Notes: generated by a model not told the origin, from the sequence alone. Shown: positions 9,041 through 16,992, counted from the stretch's first letter. The stretch: DNA of 36,531 bases from Ancylobacter oerskovii (GCF_018390555.1 NZ_JAHBGB010000007.1:1-36531), one strand, 5' to 3'. Program-made: numbers and translations.

Positions 9041-9226
9041 CGCCTCGCCATCGCCTCCCTGCCGTCGGGCGACGCGTCGACCGATTGACCGTCACGGATC
9101 TTCGCTCCCGGGCGATCCGACACAGCGCGTGGCACGTCCACACGACCGGCACAGCCGCCGGCGCCCGAAACCCGACATCGCACCGGACCCGTTGCCCCGA
9201 GGCAGCGCAGAGAACAGGAGCTTCCC

Positions 9227-9877
9227 ATGGCTCGCCGCAAGCAGAGCAATCGCCCGCGCACGGCCTCCGGCCGCCTCTCCCGCTCCAGGGCCGCCCAGGC
9301 GACGCGAGAGGCGGACAACATGGCGGTGGCACTGGCCCAGCCGCATCGCGCACGGCTGCCGAAGGAACTTCGCCACAGCCGGCTCGCCGAGAACGAACTC
9401 GGGCGGCTGGTGCTCGCCGGCGAGATCACGGAGATCGAGTTCGCCGCCGGGCAAAACTACCGCAGGCTCGCTGTGGCATATCGTCGGGACATTTCCGCGC
9501 CGGGCGGGATGACATCGGCCCTCGGCCGGCTCGCCGCCGATGCCTTCGCCGATTGCCGGACGCCTTCCGACGACAGCGAGGCCCGCCACGACGCCCTGAA
9601 GCGGCGCTATGCGTCCGCCAAGGCCGCGCTGCTCGCCCTCGCGGATGGACCAAGGATCGCCGCGGTGGTCGGGCGCGTAGCCATTCACGATGTGGGAGCG
9701 GGCGACGACGTGGTCGCGTTGAAAGCGGGGCTTTCGGAACTGGCGGTCCTCTGGAAGCTGTCGCGACCGGTGGAGAGCGCCGAAAGCCCCGCGCGCCGCC
9801 CCCGCCGCCTGCGCAGCTGGCGGGTTTCCGTAGAGACCAGCACCGAAGAAATAATTTTCGATGATGATGGCAGTTGA
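9227..9877 (+). CDS. phage-associated protein of unknown function
   Basis: A 216-residue protein with a strongly basic N-terminus (MARRKQSNRPRTASGRLSRSRAAQ), a central block LGRLVLAGEITEIEFAAGQNYRRLAVAYRR and a C-terminal helical block RHDALKRRYASAKAALLALAD...VVALKAGLSELAVLW. From memory this layout resembles a family found beside terminases in Hyphomicrobiales prophages and the RinA/DUF6456-like helix-turn-helix architecture, suggesting a DNA-binding late regulator or packaging accessory; I cannot confirm this without a search. The start ATG 9227 follows ACAGGAGC. It lies 186 bp after the GcrA-like gene in the same direction and is followed by a strong terminator at 9932-9960, so these two genes probably form the early transcript. 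Confidence 0.6.
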   Translation: MARRKQSNRPRTASGRLSRSRAAQATREADNMAVALAQPHRARLPKELRHSRLAENELGRLVLAGEITEIEFAAGQNYRRLAVAYRRDISAPGGMTSALGRLAADAFADCRTPSDDSEARHDALKRRYASAKAALLALADGPRIAAVVGRVAIHDVGAGDDVVALKAGLSELAVLWKLSRPVESAESPARRPRRLRSWRVSVETSTEEIIFDDDGS

Positions 9878-9931
9878 CAGAAATATTAACCAGCGATACT
9901 CTGAGTGCGAAATGAAATGATAGAAATTCTT

Positions 9932-9962
9932 CCCCGGAAAACATTGTTTTTCGGGGATTTTT
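9932..9962 (+). terminator. rho-independent terminator after the phage early genes
   Basis: CCCCGGAAAAC (9932-9942) pairs with GTTTTTCGGGG (9946-9956) around a 3-base loop, 11 bp with one G-U pair, followed by ATTTTTATTT. It is one of the two best terminators in the window and ends the transcript of the 8645-9040 and 9227-9877 genes. Confidence 0.88.
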
Positions 9963-10341
9963 ATTTCGACATCCGACATCTAAATCGGAATAATTGCTTC
10001 CCCTCCATCCTCCTGCACATCTCACGCCTCACGCCGGAACTCGATACCCTTCGCATCTCTCGAACACGTCGCGATAGAACATTGACCCTCATCGCGACGT
10101 CGAGTTTGCTTCCCTCAAGCCTTTGTGCCGGTTGACCGGCCTGGACGGGCGGGTTCGCGAGACCGAACACCCTCAAATCTCCCATCGCGACACGCAAGCG
10201 CCTCCCGTCGCGAGAGCGCCAGCCCTTCGCGCCATCTCCGGCGAGATCTCAGCCTCGTATGCGCGATCCGCGCCCTGACGACGAACCGGCCAAGCATCGG
10301 CCGGCCAATGCCAGCCCATTCCCCATGACCCAATCCCCCTG

Positions 10342-10376
10342 GCCGCCGCAAGGCGGCTTTTTTTGTTTGGAGACCT
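10342..10376 (+). promoter_or_regulatory. hairpin leader of the tailspike gene
   Basis: GCCGCC-GCAA-GGCGGC followed by seven Ts (10342-10364), then TTTGGAG, the ribosome-binding site of the gene starting at 10381. The hairpin plus T-run looks like an intrinsic terminator but sits only 17 bp before the start codon. A near copy of the module occurs at 13058-13089, so it may be a conserved late-gene leader that separates translation units or stabilises mRNA ends. Confidence 0.7.
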
Positions 10377-10380
10377 GAAA

Positions 10381-13014
10381 ATGGACGCCTATTTCCCCAC
10401 CCTCGCGGATGCTCGTAACGCACTGCCCGACAGCCCGCTGCCGGGCCGCATCCGCATCGGCGGTCGCTTCGCCTTCGGCGATGGCGGCGAGACGCTGTTC
10501 GCGCTGCAGAGCTCGACATTGCCGATCGACGGCGATGAGATCCTCACCAATGGCAACTTCGCCACCGATCCGTCGCTCGACTGGTACCTGTCGGGCTGGA
10601 CCTGGCAGGGCACCCCGCCCGACCATCTCGGGCCGAATTCCGGCGAGAAGAAGCTGTCCTCCCAGGCGCTGGCCCTCGAGGCCTTCAAATCCTACCGGCT
10701 GCGCTTCGATATTTCCGGGCGCGAGGCCGGCAGCTGGACCGCCTATGTGGTGAGCAACGCCAACATCGCCGGTTCGCCGCATGGCGGCGAGGCGCGGGTC
10801 GTCGGCACCAGCGGCAGCGGCGACGGCAATATCGTCTTCACGGCGCAGCCGGGCGAGAACCAGATCCGCATCGTCGGCTCCACCTATTTCGACGGCCGCC
10901 TCGACGACATCTCACTGAAGGAGTTCCTCGAGCAGGGCCAGCAGATCCTCATGGGCGCGACCTATCTCCCGGTCCCGCTGGACGGGGTGCTGCGCCCCGA
11001 CATGTTCCGCGGCCGCTACGACACCGGCGGCACCGAGGCCAACGACGACAACGCCATGACGCGGCTGGTGAAGCGGATCAACACGCTGATGGATCCGAAC
11101 GCGCCGCTCCTCACCCGGCTGCGGGTCGAAATGCCCGGCCGCTATGTGTGCGTGCTTCCCGGCCTTCGCATCCGCATCCCGCAGGACGCGGACCTCGAGA
11201 TCGACGGCCTGGGGAGCGGCGTGGTCGATCTCTCCGGCTCCAGCTACGTGACCACGCTTCCCTGGCTGACGGTGACCGGTCCCGGCTATGACGGCGTCAC
11301 CAGGACCACCCTCAAGGCCGAGGCCCTCCAGAACACCACCGCGCTCAGCGTCGTCGACAATGACGGCTTCGCCAGCGGCGGCTGGGTCGCGGTGACCTCG
11401 ACCTGGGACTATTTCAACGGCATCTCCGGCGAGTCCGGCTTCGGCGTGCAGTACAAGGGCGAGCTGATCCAGATCCGCAATCCCAACAGCCAGCCGGACC
11501 TGATGGCAGCGGCCACCCCGCTGTCGCATGGCTACCCCATCTCCGGTGGCACGGTGAATGTGCGGAAGATCGCCCTGGCCGGCCATTTCGTGCTCGCCGG
11601 CCTGCGCGGCGTCGGGCCGGGACACGGCGAGCTGGAAGAAGACCAGGGCACCAGCTTCCTCGCCATCCGCTTCTTCACCCATGTCCGGGACGAGCACACC
11701 GGCGTCGAGAATTTCCCCGGCAGCTCCATCGGCTACACGCTCTGCGCCTCGCTGTCGCTCGACACGCCCAAGACGGTGGGGCGCAAGCTCAGCGACACCA
11801 CCAACACCAACCCGACGAGCCCGTGGTTCTACGGCCGCAGCATCGGCGGCTGCAGCCGCGCCTCGATCGTCTCGCCGATCGGCGAATATTGCCGCCGGGC
11901 CATCGATCTCGGCGCCGCCTCGGTCGCCGGCTGGGCGGACGACGCCTCCTCGCTCAGCGAGGCCGTCATATCCCAGAACATCATGATCACCGGCGGCTAT
12001 TCCATGGCCTGCTTCACCCAGCCGGGCGGCCATCAGTCCTACAATGTCGAGCTTGTGGGCCATATCGGCCGGCAGATTTCAGGCGGGCAGATCCGTGGCA
12101 AGAACGTCCGCTGGGTGGCGGTCGACCTCGATTGCGGCGCGGGTACCGGCATCTCGGGCAATGACGACCCTTCGGCCTATACCGAGGATCCGTCGTCCGG
12201 CACCGTGGAGCTGGTCAATTGCAGCTTCCGCGCGCAGGGCGATACCGACGCCGGCCTCGTCGCCCACCAGTCCTTCGACAGGCTGGTCGTGCGCGGCTGC
12301 ACCATCGTCGGCGGCCAGCCGGTCAGGTTCTTCGGCAGGCACCAGAGCAATGTCGAGATCTCCGGTTGCGACATCACCGGCCTGACCACGACCAGCCCGA
12401 TCATCGCCGGCAACATCCCCACCAAGACCGACGGTTCCAACTGGGTCATCCGCGGCAATCGGCTCAAGAACGGCACCATCGCCGTGCTTCATGCCGGCGC
12501 CGCCGGCGAGCTGGTGAAGAACATCCGCGTGCTCGACAATGAATTCGAAAACATCGGCACCGCACATCTGAGCCTCAACGCCGCGGCCACCGGAGGCTGG
12601 TCGAGCGCCGGGGACCTCGAACTGGTCGACAATGTCGAGCGTGGAACGCTGCCGGCGATCAAGGCCGACGTCGGCGCGCTCAAGCTCGTGGCGTTCGGCA
12701 ACAATTTCGGCGATCAGGCCTTCCCGGTTTCGGTCTCGGGCAGCAGCATCGCGGTGTCGACCAGCCGCGCCGCCGTCGTGCGGGCCGCCGCCGGTCTCAC
12801 CGCCAACGCCAACGTCACCACGATCAGCGGCGTGCGCGACGGGCAGTTGCTCGTCCTCTCCAGGGATGCGAGCGCCTTCACCCTCACGCTCACCGACAAC
12901 ACCGGCAATCTGCGCATGACCGGCAACCTGACGCTCGACACGGCCGAGGATCGGGCGACCTTCGTCATGAGCGGCGGGCTGCTCTATCTGGTCTCCTTCA
13001 CCAACAACGCCTGA
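10381..13014 (+). CDS. tailspike-like protein with carbohydrate-binding and beta-helix regions
   Basis: An 877-residue phage-type receptor-binding protein. Residues ~53-181 look like a jelly-roll carbohydrate-binding module (ILTNGNFATDPSLDW...SYRLRFDISG...QIRIVGSTYFDGRLDDISL). Residues ~205-250 (LDGVLRPDMFRGRYDTGGTE..DDNAMTRLVKRIN) resemble the entry segment of pectate-lyase-type tailspikes, and ~370-760 contain repeated short strands with Asn/Gly turns (VELVNCSF, LVVRGCTI, VEISGCDITG, WVIRGNRL, IRVLDNEF) typical of a right-handed parallel beta-helix. The last ~70 residues (VRDGQLLVLSRDASAFTLTLTD...LYLVSF) form a beta-rich C-terminal trimerisation-like domain. It likely binds, and may cleave, a surface polysaccharide; catalytic residues are not evident. 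The start ATG 10381 follows TTTGGAGACC. No tail structural gene lies beside it, which is odd for a phage fibre. Confidence 0.8.
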   Translation: MDAYFPTLADARNALPDSPLPGRIRIGGRFAFGDGGETLFALQSSTLPIDGDEILTNGNFATDPSLDWYLSGWTWQGTPPDHLGPNSGEKKLSSQALALEAFKSYRLRFDISGREAGSWTAYVVSNANIAGSPHGGEARVVGTSGSGDGNIVFTAQPGENQIRIVGSTYFDGRLDDISLKEFLEQGQQILMGATYLPVPLDGVLRPDMFRGRYDTGGTEANDDNAMTRLVKRINTLMDPNAPLLTRLRVEMPGRYVCVLPGLRIRIPQDADLEIDGLGSGVVDLSGSSYVTTLPWLTVTGPGYDGVTRTTLKAEALQNTTALSVVDNDGFASGGWVAVTSTWDYFNGISGESGFGVQYKGELIQIRNPNSQPDLMAAATPLSHGYPISGGTVNVRKIALAGHFVLAGLRGVGPGHGELEEDQGTSFLAIRFFTHVRDEHTGVENFPGSSIGYTLCASLSLDTPKTVGRKLSDTTNTNPTSPWFYGRSIGGCSRASIVSPIGEYCRRAIDLGAASVAGWADDASSLSEAVISQNIMITGGYSMACFTQPGGHQSYNVELVGHIGRQISGGQIRGKNVRWVAVDLDCGAGTGISGNDDPSAYTEDPSSGTVELVNCSFRAQGDTDAGLVAHQSFDRLVVRGCTIVGGQPVRFFGRHQSNVEISGCDITGLTTTSPIIAGNIPTKTDGSNWVIRGNRLKNGTIAVLHAGAAGELVKNIRVLDNEFENIGTAHLSLNAAATGGWSSAGDLELVDNVERGTLPAIKADVGALKLVAFGNNFGDQAFPVSVSGSSIAVSTSRAAVVRAAAGLTANANVTTISGVRDGQLLVLSRDASAFTLTLTDNTGNLRMTGNLTLDTAEDRATFVMSGGLLYLVSFTNNA

Positions 13015-13057
13015 CGGCCGGAGACATCCGACCGCCACGCGCTTGCCCGCCCCGTCC

Positions 13058-13089
13058 GCCGCCCGCTGGGCGGCTTTTGCATTTCTGGA
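13058..13089 (+). promoter_or_regulatory. second copy of the hairpin leader
   Basis: GCCGCCC-GCT-GGGCGGC (13058-13074) followed by TTTTGCATTTCTGGAG. It matches the module at 10342-10376 in layout: GC-rich stem, T-run, then a TGGAG ribosome-binding sequence. Here no start codon follows at the right distance; the next gene starts 150 bp later with its own ribosome-binding site. The leader may be left from a lost small gene. Confidence 0.6.
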
Positions 13090-13241
13090 GCCACGCCTTC
13101 CTCCCGGCGGGCTCCAGACACCGTCCAGGGGTTCCGGCCGCGCGCCGGAATCGGCCGAGGCGGACGGGGCGATGCGGCCTTCGGGCCGATTTCCGGGGCC
13201 GCCCGCCGGCGGCCCCTTCCTCCCGATACCGGAGCTCCGAC

Positions 13242-13955
13242 ATGAACCCCATCGATATCGAGGTGGCGCTCGAGCTCGCCTCGCACGAAGGATTGGTGCG
13301 ACAGGCCTACAAGGACACCCGGGGCCTGTGGACATGGTCCATCGGCATCACCAGCGCCTCGGGGCATCGCGTCGAACGCTACATCGACAGGCCGCAGACG
13401 CTGGAACGCTGCCTGGCTGTCTATGTGTGGCTTCTGGAGCAACGCTACGTCCCCGCCACAGGCGACGCCTTTCGCGGCCGGCCCTTGTCCCGGAGCCAGT
13501 TCGCGGCGGCATTGTCCTTCCACTACAATACCGGCGCGATCGCCCGCGCCTCATGGGTGCGCCTGTGGCTGGCCGGCGATGACGCCATGGCCCGCCGGGC
13601 CTTCATGGAATGGAACCGGCCGGCGCCGGTGATCCCCCGCCGGCAGAAGGAATGCGCCCTCTTCTTCGATGGGCGGTGGTCGCATGACGGCAAGATCACC
13701 GAATTCACGCGCCTGACCGCCGCACGCACGCCGGACCCCTCCAGCGCCGTCCGCCGCGACATCCGCGCCGCATTGGCGGCGGTGCTGGATGGCACCGCGG
13801 AGGGCGTGAGCGAGGTGGGGCGTGCATGGTCCGGCGCGCCAGCCGACGCGGCCGCCGCCGCACCGCGTCCCCCACGGCCGGCGGACGCACCGGCGGCGGC
13901 CTTCGCCGGCGATCCCTTCCCCATCCAACCGGTCTTGCGTGGGAGTTCGTCATGA
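13242..13955 (+). CDS. phage lysozyme/endolysin, GH24 (T4 lysozyme type)
   Basis: A muramidase cleaving the glycan backbone of peptidoglycan for host lysis. In the 237-residue protein the T4-type catalytic triad Glu-x8-Asp-x5-Thr is seen as Glu16, Asp25 and Thr31 in SHEGLVRQAYKDTRGLWT, with exactly the T4 spacing, followed by SIGITSASG; a later FHYNTGA and RR..E region also fits the family. The enzyme occupies residues ~1-165; beyond this is a ~70-residue Ala/Pro-rich tail of unknown role. No signal peptide or N-terminal anchor is visible, so export depends on a holin, and a holin-like gene overlaps its stop codon (ATGA at 13952-13955). The start ATG 13242 follows CCGGAGC; a TTG-initiated extension from 13077 is possible but unlikely. 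Confidence 0.9.
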   Translation: MNPIDIEVALELASHEGLVRQAYKDTRGLWTWSIGITSASGHRVERYIDRPQTLERCLAVYVWLLEQRYVPATGDAFRGRPLSRSQFAAALSFHYNTGAIARASWVRLWLAGDDAMARRAFMEWNRPAPVIPRRQKECALFFDGRWSHDGKITEFTRLTAARTPDPSSAVRRDIRAALAAVLDGTAEGVSEVGRAWSGAPADAAAAAPRPPRPADAPAAAFAGDPFPIQPVLRGSSS

Positions 13956-14332
13956 CCATTTCACAGGATGTCCTGACTCACGCCGTGCGCGGCGCCGTCG
14001 AGGCGGTCATTCGTTCGCCGCAGGATACGGTGCCGTGCAACGCCGCGGCCCAGATCGTCACCCTGGTGATTGCCGAACTGGAACGCGAGCCGGCCGCGAG
14101 GCTTGCCGTCGCGCCGGGCGATGAGGTCGGCCTCGCCGAACCCCGGTACGCGGCGCGCATAACGCTCGGCGCCCTGGTGGCGCTGATTGGCGGGCTCTAT
14201 GCGCTGGGGCTCGACATCGCCGACGGCACGCCGCCGAGCGTCGATTCCCTCTCCTCCCAGCTCACCGCCATCCTTGGCGCCTCGACCGTGCTGTACGGCC
14301 AATGGCGGGCAAGGAAGCGGCGGCGGAGCTGA
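13952..14332 (+). CDS. holin-like small membrane protein
   Basis: A 126-residue protein whose start overlaps the lysozyme stop by four bases (ATGA), so the two are translationally coupled. The N-terminal ~70 residues are a soluble helical region (MTISQDVLTHAVRGAVEAVI...). Then follow two hydrophobic segments, ITLGALVALIGGLYALGLDI and LSSQLTAILGASTVLYGQW, and a very basic C-terminus (RARKRRRS), the usual holin layout of short membrane hairpin plus charged tail. With the lysozyme it forms a minimal lysis cassette. Holins are poorly conserved, so topology and gene order carry the call. Its stop codon is 11 bp from that of the convergent SGNH hydrolase gene. Confidence 0.7.
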   Translation: MTISQDVLTHAVRGAVEAVIRSPQDTVPCNAAAQIVTLVIAELEREPAARLAVAPGDEVGLAEPRYAARITLGALVALIGGLYALGLDIADGTPPSVDSLSSQLTAILGASTVLYGQWRARKRRRS

Positions 14333-14343
14333 CGGCTCGGCGC

Positions 14344-15483
14344 CTATTCGGCGGCGATCGCCATGCCGGCCTCCGCCTCCCGGTCGCGGAACGCGGTCGC
14401 CTCGCCCGCGGTGGGCGTGAAATAGAGCAGGTTGGAGAGATACACCGCCCCGCCCTGGTCGCTCGGCGGGATCATGTTGTTCCGGTCCGCCAGCAAGGCC
14501 TTCAGCGGCTCGCTGACCTCCTGGTTGTCGATGGCGGTCAGCGTCACCTTTCGCGGCCCCAGCGCGCCGGGAATCGACCATTGCCGGCCGCCCAAGACGA
14601 AGTTCTTGATCAGGAACTTGTGCGGCGTCGGCACCATGCTGGCATGGGCGGTGTAGATGAACACCGGCGCCTCGTCCTCTTCCTCGATCAGCAGCGGCTG
14701 GCTGTTGGAGGTGGCGAGGAAGGAAAGCGTGATCAGCGGCCCCGGCAGGTTCACCACCAGCTTCTGTCCCGGCATGAGCTGGTGGGAGCGCCGCTGGAAG
14801 CGCGAATTGCGGAAGTCGCGCACCACCGCATGGTCCATCGCCGACAGGTCGTACAGCCGGGAGGCGTCGAAGGTGTTCGCGCACAGGGCCGGAGGCAGGC
14901 GGGCGGGAACCGGCACCACCTGGCGCATCAGGGCATGCGCCAGATAGCGCGCCACCACGGCCGCGCCCTTCGGCCGCCGGTAATGCGTGCTGTCCTCGTA
15001 GAACTTGCGCAGCTCCGCCGGATTGTTGTCGACGCGCCGGCGCAGATAGGCGTCGAAATCGACCAGGAACACCGAAGCCCCGCGCGCATAGTGCCGGGTG
15101 ATCGCCTGCAGCCCCTGCCGCAGACGGGCGATGCGCGGCGCCAGCGTGTCGCGCGGCGCCAGCAGCAGGTTGTAGATCTCGACATGGGGATTCTGGCTGA
15201 GGATGTAGCGGATGAGCCCCTCATAGCCGCGCTGCCAGGTCTGGAGGCTGCGCGGCGTCACCATCTTGTAGTCGTTGACGGCGAATTCGATGACGACCTT
15301 GTCGATCTTCGACAGGTCCCCGAACAGCCGCACCTGCTCGAGCCCGATCAGGCAGTTATTGGCGCCGACGCTGATGTTGTGACTGAGAATCTCATGGCCC
15401 GCCGCACGCAGATGGTCGAGCGTATAGCTGACATAGCCGGGATTCATGACGGAATTGGAACCGCCTACGAACAGAAGGTTCAT
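14344..15483 (-). CDS. SGNH/GDSL-family hydrolase
   Basis: A 379-residue protein whose N-terminal ~190 residues carry all four SGNH blocks: VGGSNSV (candidate nucleophile Ser9), SVGANN (block II Gly40), EFAVND (block III Asn70) and DSTHYRRP (block V, Asp164 and His167). The C-terminal half is beta-rich with no motif I recognise. SGNH enzymes are esterases, often removing or adding acyl groups on polysaccharides. No signal peptide is visible, so it is cytosolic or exported by lysis or another route. It is convergent with the holin-like gene, and its 5' side lies in an AT-richer spacer containing a half-copy of the phage operator (15547-15555). Acting on acetylated surface glycan alongside the tailspike is a reasonable but unproven idea. 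Confidence 0.8.
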   Translation of the reverse strand: MNLLFVGGSNSVMNPGYVSYTLDHLRAAGHEILSHNISVGANNCLIGLEQVRLFGDLSKIDKVVIEFAVNDYKMVTPRSLQTWQRGYEGLIRYILSQNPHVEIYNLLLAPRDTLAPRIARLRQGLQAITRHYARGASVFLVDFDAYLRRRVDNNPAELRKFYEDSTHYRRPKGAAVVARYLAHALMRQVVPVPARLPPALCANTFDASRLYDLSAMDHAVVRDFRNSRFQRRSHQLMPGQKLVVNLPGPLITLSFLATSNSQPLLIEEEDEAPVFIYTAHASMVPTPHKFLIKNFVLGGRQWSIPGALGPRKVTLTAIDNQEVSEPLKALLADRNNMIPPSDQGGAVYLSNLLYFTPTAGEATAFRDREAEAGMAIAAE

Positions 15484-15973
15484 CGAGATTCCCCAAGCAA
15501 AACAGAGCCTGCGCCCGGCCGCATCGCGGCCGTGCCTGATTCAATCGATGCAAATACGCTACGTTATACGAGTGTCTGCACTAACATTACGCTGGGATAG
15601 ATCTCACTATCAGGAATCTTTTTGCGATGCGCAAGCCATGCTTGCGGTGCAATAGGGTGGATTCCGCTGCGAGAGGAAAGAATAATGCCCTCATTGAGGG
15701 AACAAAATATTCAAATAAATCTATAGTTGCATTGCTTGGCGCGTCTCAACACATGGCCGAGGCCTGGCAGGCCCGTCCGGGAGCGCGCGAAGACGCATCG
15801 GCGCCGGCAGCGCCCGCGACGCAAGCGATGAGGGAGGCGAAAGCAACGAGGGGAAAGGTGTGCGCCGACAGGCACGGCACGCGACACGGCCGGCGATGCG
15901 CGCAGCAAAACCGCCGCACGAGGCGGAACCGCGCGCTGCCGGGCCACTGAGGGTCGATAAGGGAGAACGTCGA
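15484..15973. other. AT-richer gene-free region with SGNH promoter side
   Basis: A 490-bp gap. Bases 15540-15740 are AT-rich compared with the chromosome. It contains GATGCAAAT at 15547-15555, identical to the left nine bases of operator O1, 64 bp before the SGNH start; a palindrome GCAAGC-CAT-GCTTGC (15631-15645); and a small hairpin CCCTC-ATT-GAGGG (15688-15700) followed by A/T-rich sequence. From 15750 onward base composition returns to normal. No supported ORF and no recognisable integrase remnant. Confidence 0.5.
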
Positions 15974-16048
15974 TGGTGGGCGATGCAGGGATTGAACCTG
16001 CGACCCCTCCCGTGTGAAGGGAGTGCTCTCCCGCTGAGCTAATCGCCC
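15974..16048 (-). tRNA. tRNA-Val (anticodon CAC)
   Basis: A 75-nt cloverleaf including encoded CCA: acceptor GGGCGAT/ATCGCCC, D-arm GCTC...GAGC, anticodon stem CTCCC/GGGAG with loop TTCACAC (anticodon CAC, reading GUG), T-arm GCAGG-TTCAATC-CCTGC. Its 3' end faces the phage-like cassette, the usual side for integration, but no duplicate of the tRNA 3' end was found at the other side of the cassette. Confidence 0.96.
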
Positions 16049-16165
16049 GCCGCCATCGAGGTGGCGCGATTTACTGGTTCCACCCGACGGGTGTCAAGCG
16101 GGCAAGCGCGTCATCCACGCCGGAGATGTCGCCCGCCTGCCCCGAGCGGGCAGCCCGGCACCGCC

Positions 16166-16852
16166 TCACGCGGGCACGAGCAGCCGCGCCACCGTGTCGG
16201 GGAGCAGGTCGAAATGCGCGATCAGCACGTCGCCGCCGAGCTCGGCGGCCGGCGTCTCGGTATAGCCGAACGGCACCACAATCGAGGGCACGCGGGCGTT
16301 CTTCGCCGTGGTGACGTCGGTGATGCTGTCGCCGACCATCACCGCCCGCGCCGGGCTGCCGCCGGCGGCCTCGATGGTGCCGAGAAGATGCGCGGCGTCC
16401 GGCTTGTGGACGGGGAAGGTGTCGCCGCCGGCGATCGTCGCGAAGCGGTCGGCGATCTCCAGCCGCTCCAGCAGCCGGCGCGACAGCCATTCCAGCTTGT
16501 TGGTGCACACCGCCAGCACGTAGCCCTCGCTCGCCAGCCGGTCGAGCGCCGGCAGCAGGCCGGGGAACGGCCGCGATTCGTCGGCGATGTGGTCGGCATA
16601 GTGGTCGAGGAAGCGCAGATAGAGATGCTCGACCTTGTCTTCCGGCAGCTTCAGGCCGGCGGCGTCGAGCCCGCGCAGCAGAAGCGCCTTGGCGCCGGCG
16701 CCGATCATCTTCCGCGTCTCCTCGTGCGGCAGCGCCGGCGCGCCGGCCTCGCGCAGGATGACGTCGAGCGTGTTCAGCAGGTCGGGCGCGGTATCGACGA
16801 GCGTGCCGTCGAGATCGAAGGCGATGACGGGCGGGCGGGCAGCGGTCGACAT
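16166..16852 (-). CDS. gph: phosphoglycolate phosphatase (HAD superfamily)
   Basis: Hydrolyses 2-phosphoglycolate to glycolate and phosphate, clearing an inhibitor formed by DNA repair and, in autotrophs, by RuBisCO oxygenation. The 228-residue protein has all HAD motifs: FDLDGTLVD (nucleophile Asp13, general acid Asp15), VCTNK (motif II), the motif III lysine in HKPDA, and MVGDSITDV (motif IV), plus a C1 helical cap between motifs I and II. The start ATG 16852 follows AGGAAAA. It is divergent from the secreted-protein gene, and gph near rpiA is a common arrangement in Hyphomicrobiales. Other HAD phosphatases look similar, but length, motifs and neighbourhood favour Gph. Confidence 0.9.
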   Translation of the reverse strand: MSTAARPPVIAFDLDGTLVDTAPDLLNTLDVILREAGAPALPHEETRKMIGAGAKALLLRGLDAAGLKLPEDKVEHLYLRFLDHYADHIADESRPFPGLLPALDRLASEGYVLAVCTNKLEWLSRRLLERLEIADRFATIAGGDTFPVHKPDAAHLLGTIEAAGGSPARAVMVGDSITDVTTAKNARVPSIVVPFGYTETPAAELGGDVLIAHFDLLPDTVARLLVPA

Positions 16853-16992
16853 GGCGTTTTCCTGAATGTTGCGGAGAAGCGCGGAGCAGGACGACACCTG
16901 CCTACAATCCGGCCGCTTTCCCTGTCCAGCTTGCGGCCGGTGCGCGCCGCATGGCGGAGTGCTATGCAGGCGAGGCATTCGGGAGAACACAT

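Larger units (their letters stand above)
9878..10380 (+). other. AT-richer spacer between early and late phage genes
   Basis: About 500 bp without a supported gene. Bases 9855-10010 are clearly AT-richer than the surrounding chromosome. It contains a terminator near its left end (9932-9960) and a hairpin/leader immediately before the tailspike start (10342-10364). The middle (10000-10330) shows neither ORF with ribosome-binding site nor an obvious promoter, but a late promoter is expected here because the terminator separates the two gene sets. Confidence 0.5.

Noticed and set aside
9905..10135. A 76-residue ORF in the early/late spacer
   Set aside because: It begins inside the region of the strong terminator, lacks a ribosome-binding site and has unremarkable low-complexity composition.
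13077..13241. N-terminal extension of the lysozyme from a TTG at 13077
   Set aside because: It would add about 55 Arg/Pro-rich residues to an enzyme whose normal start at 13242 has its own ribosome-binding site and places the catalytic Glu at the usual distance.
13242..13955. Signal-arrest-release (SAR) endolysin
   Set aside because: There is no N-terminal hydrophobic segment; the catalytic Glu is at residue 16 and the start region is charged.
7919..15483. A complete prophage or R-type tailocin
   Set aside because: No head, portal, terminase, tube, sheath or baseplate genes exist in the region.
15974..16048. tRNA-Val as the attachment site of the phage-like cassette
   Set aside because: The tRNA 3' end faces the cassette, but I found no repeated tRNA 3' sequence near 7.8-8 kb and no integrase gene, so no att pair can be supported.
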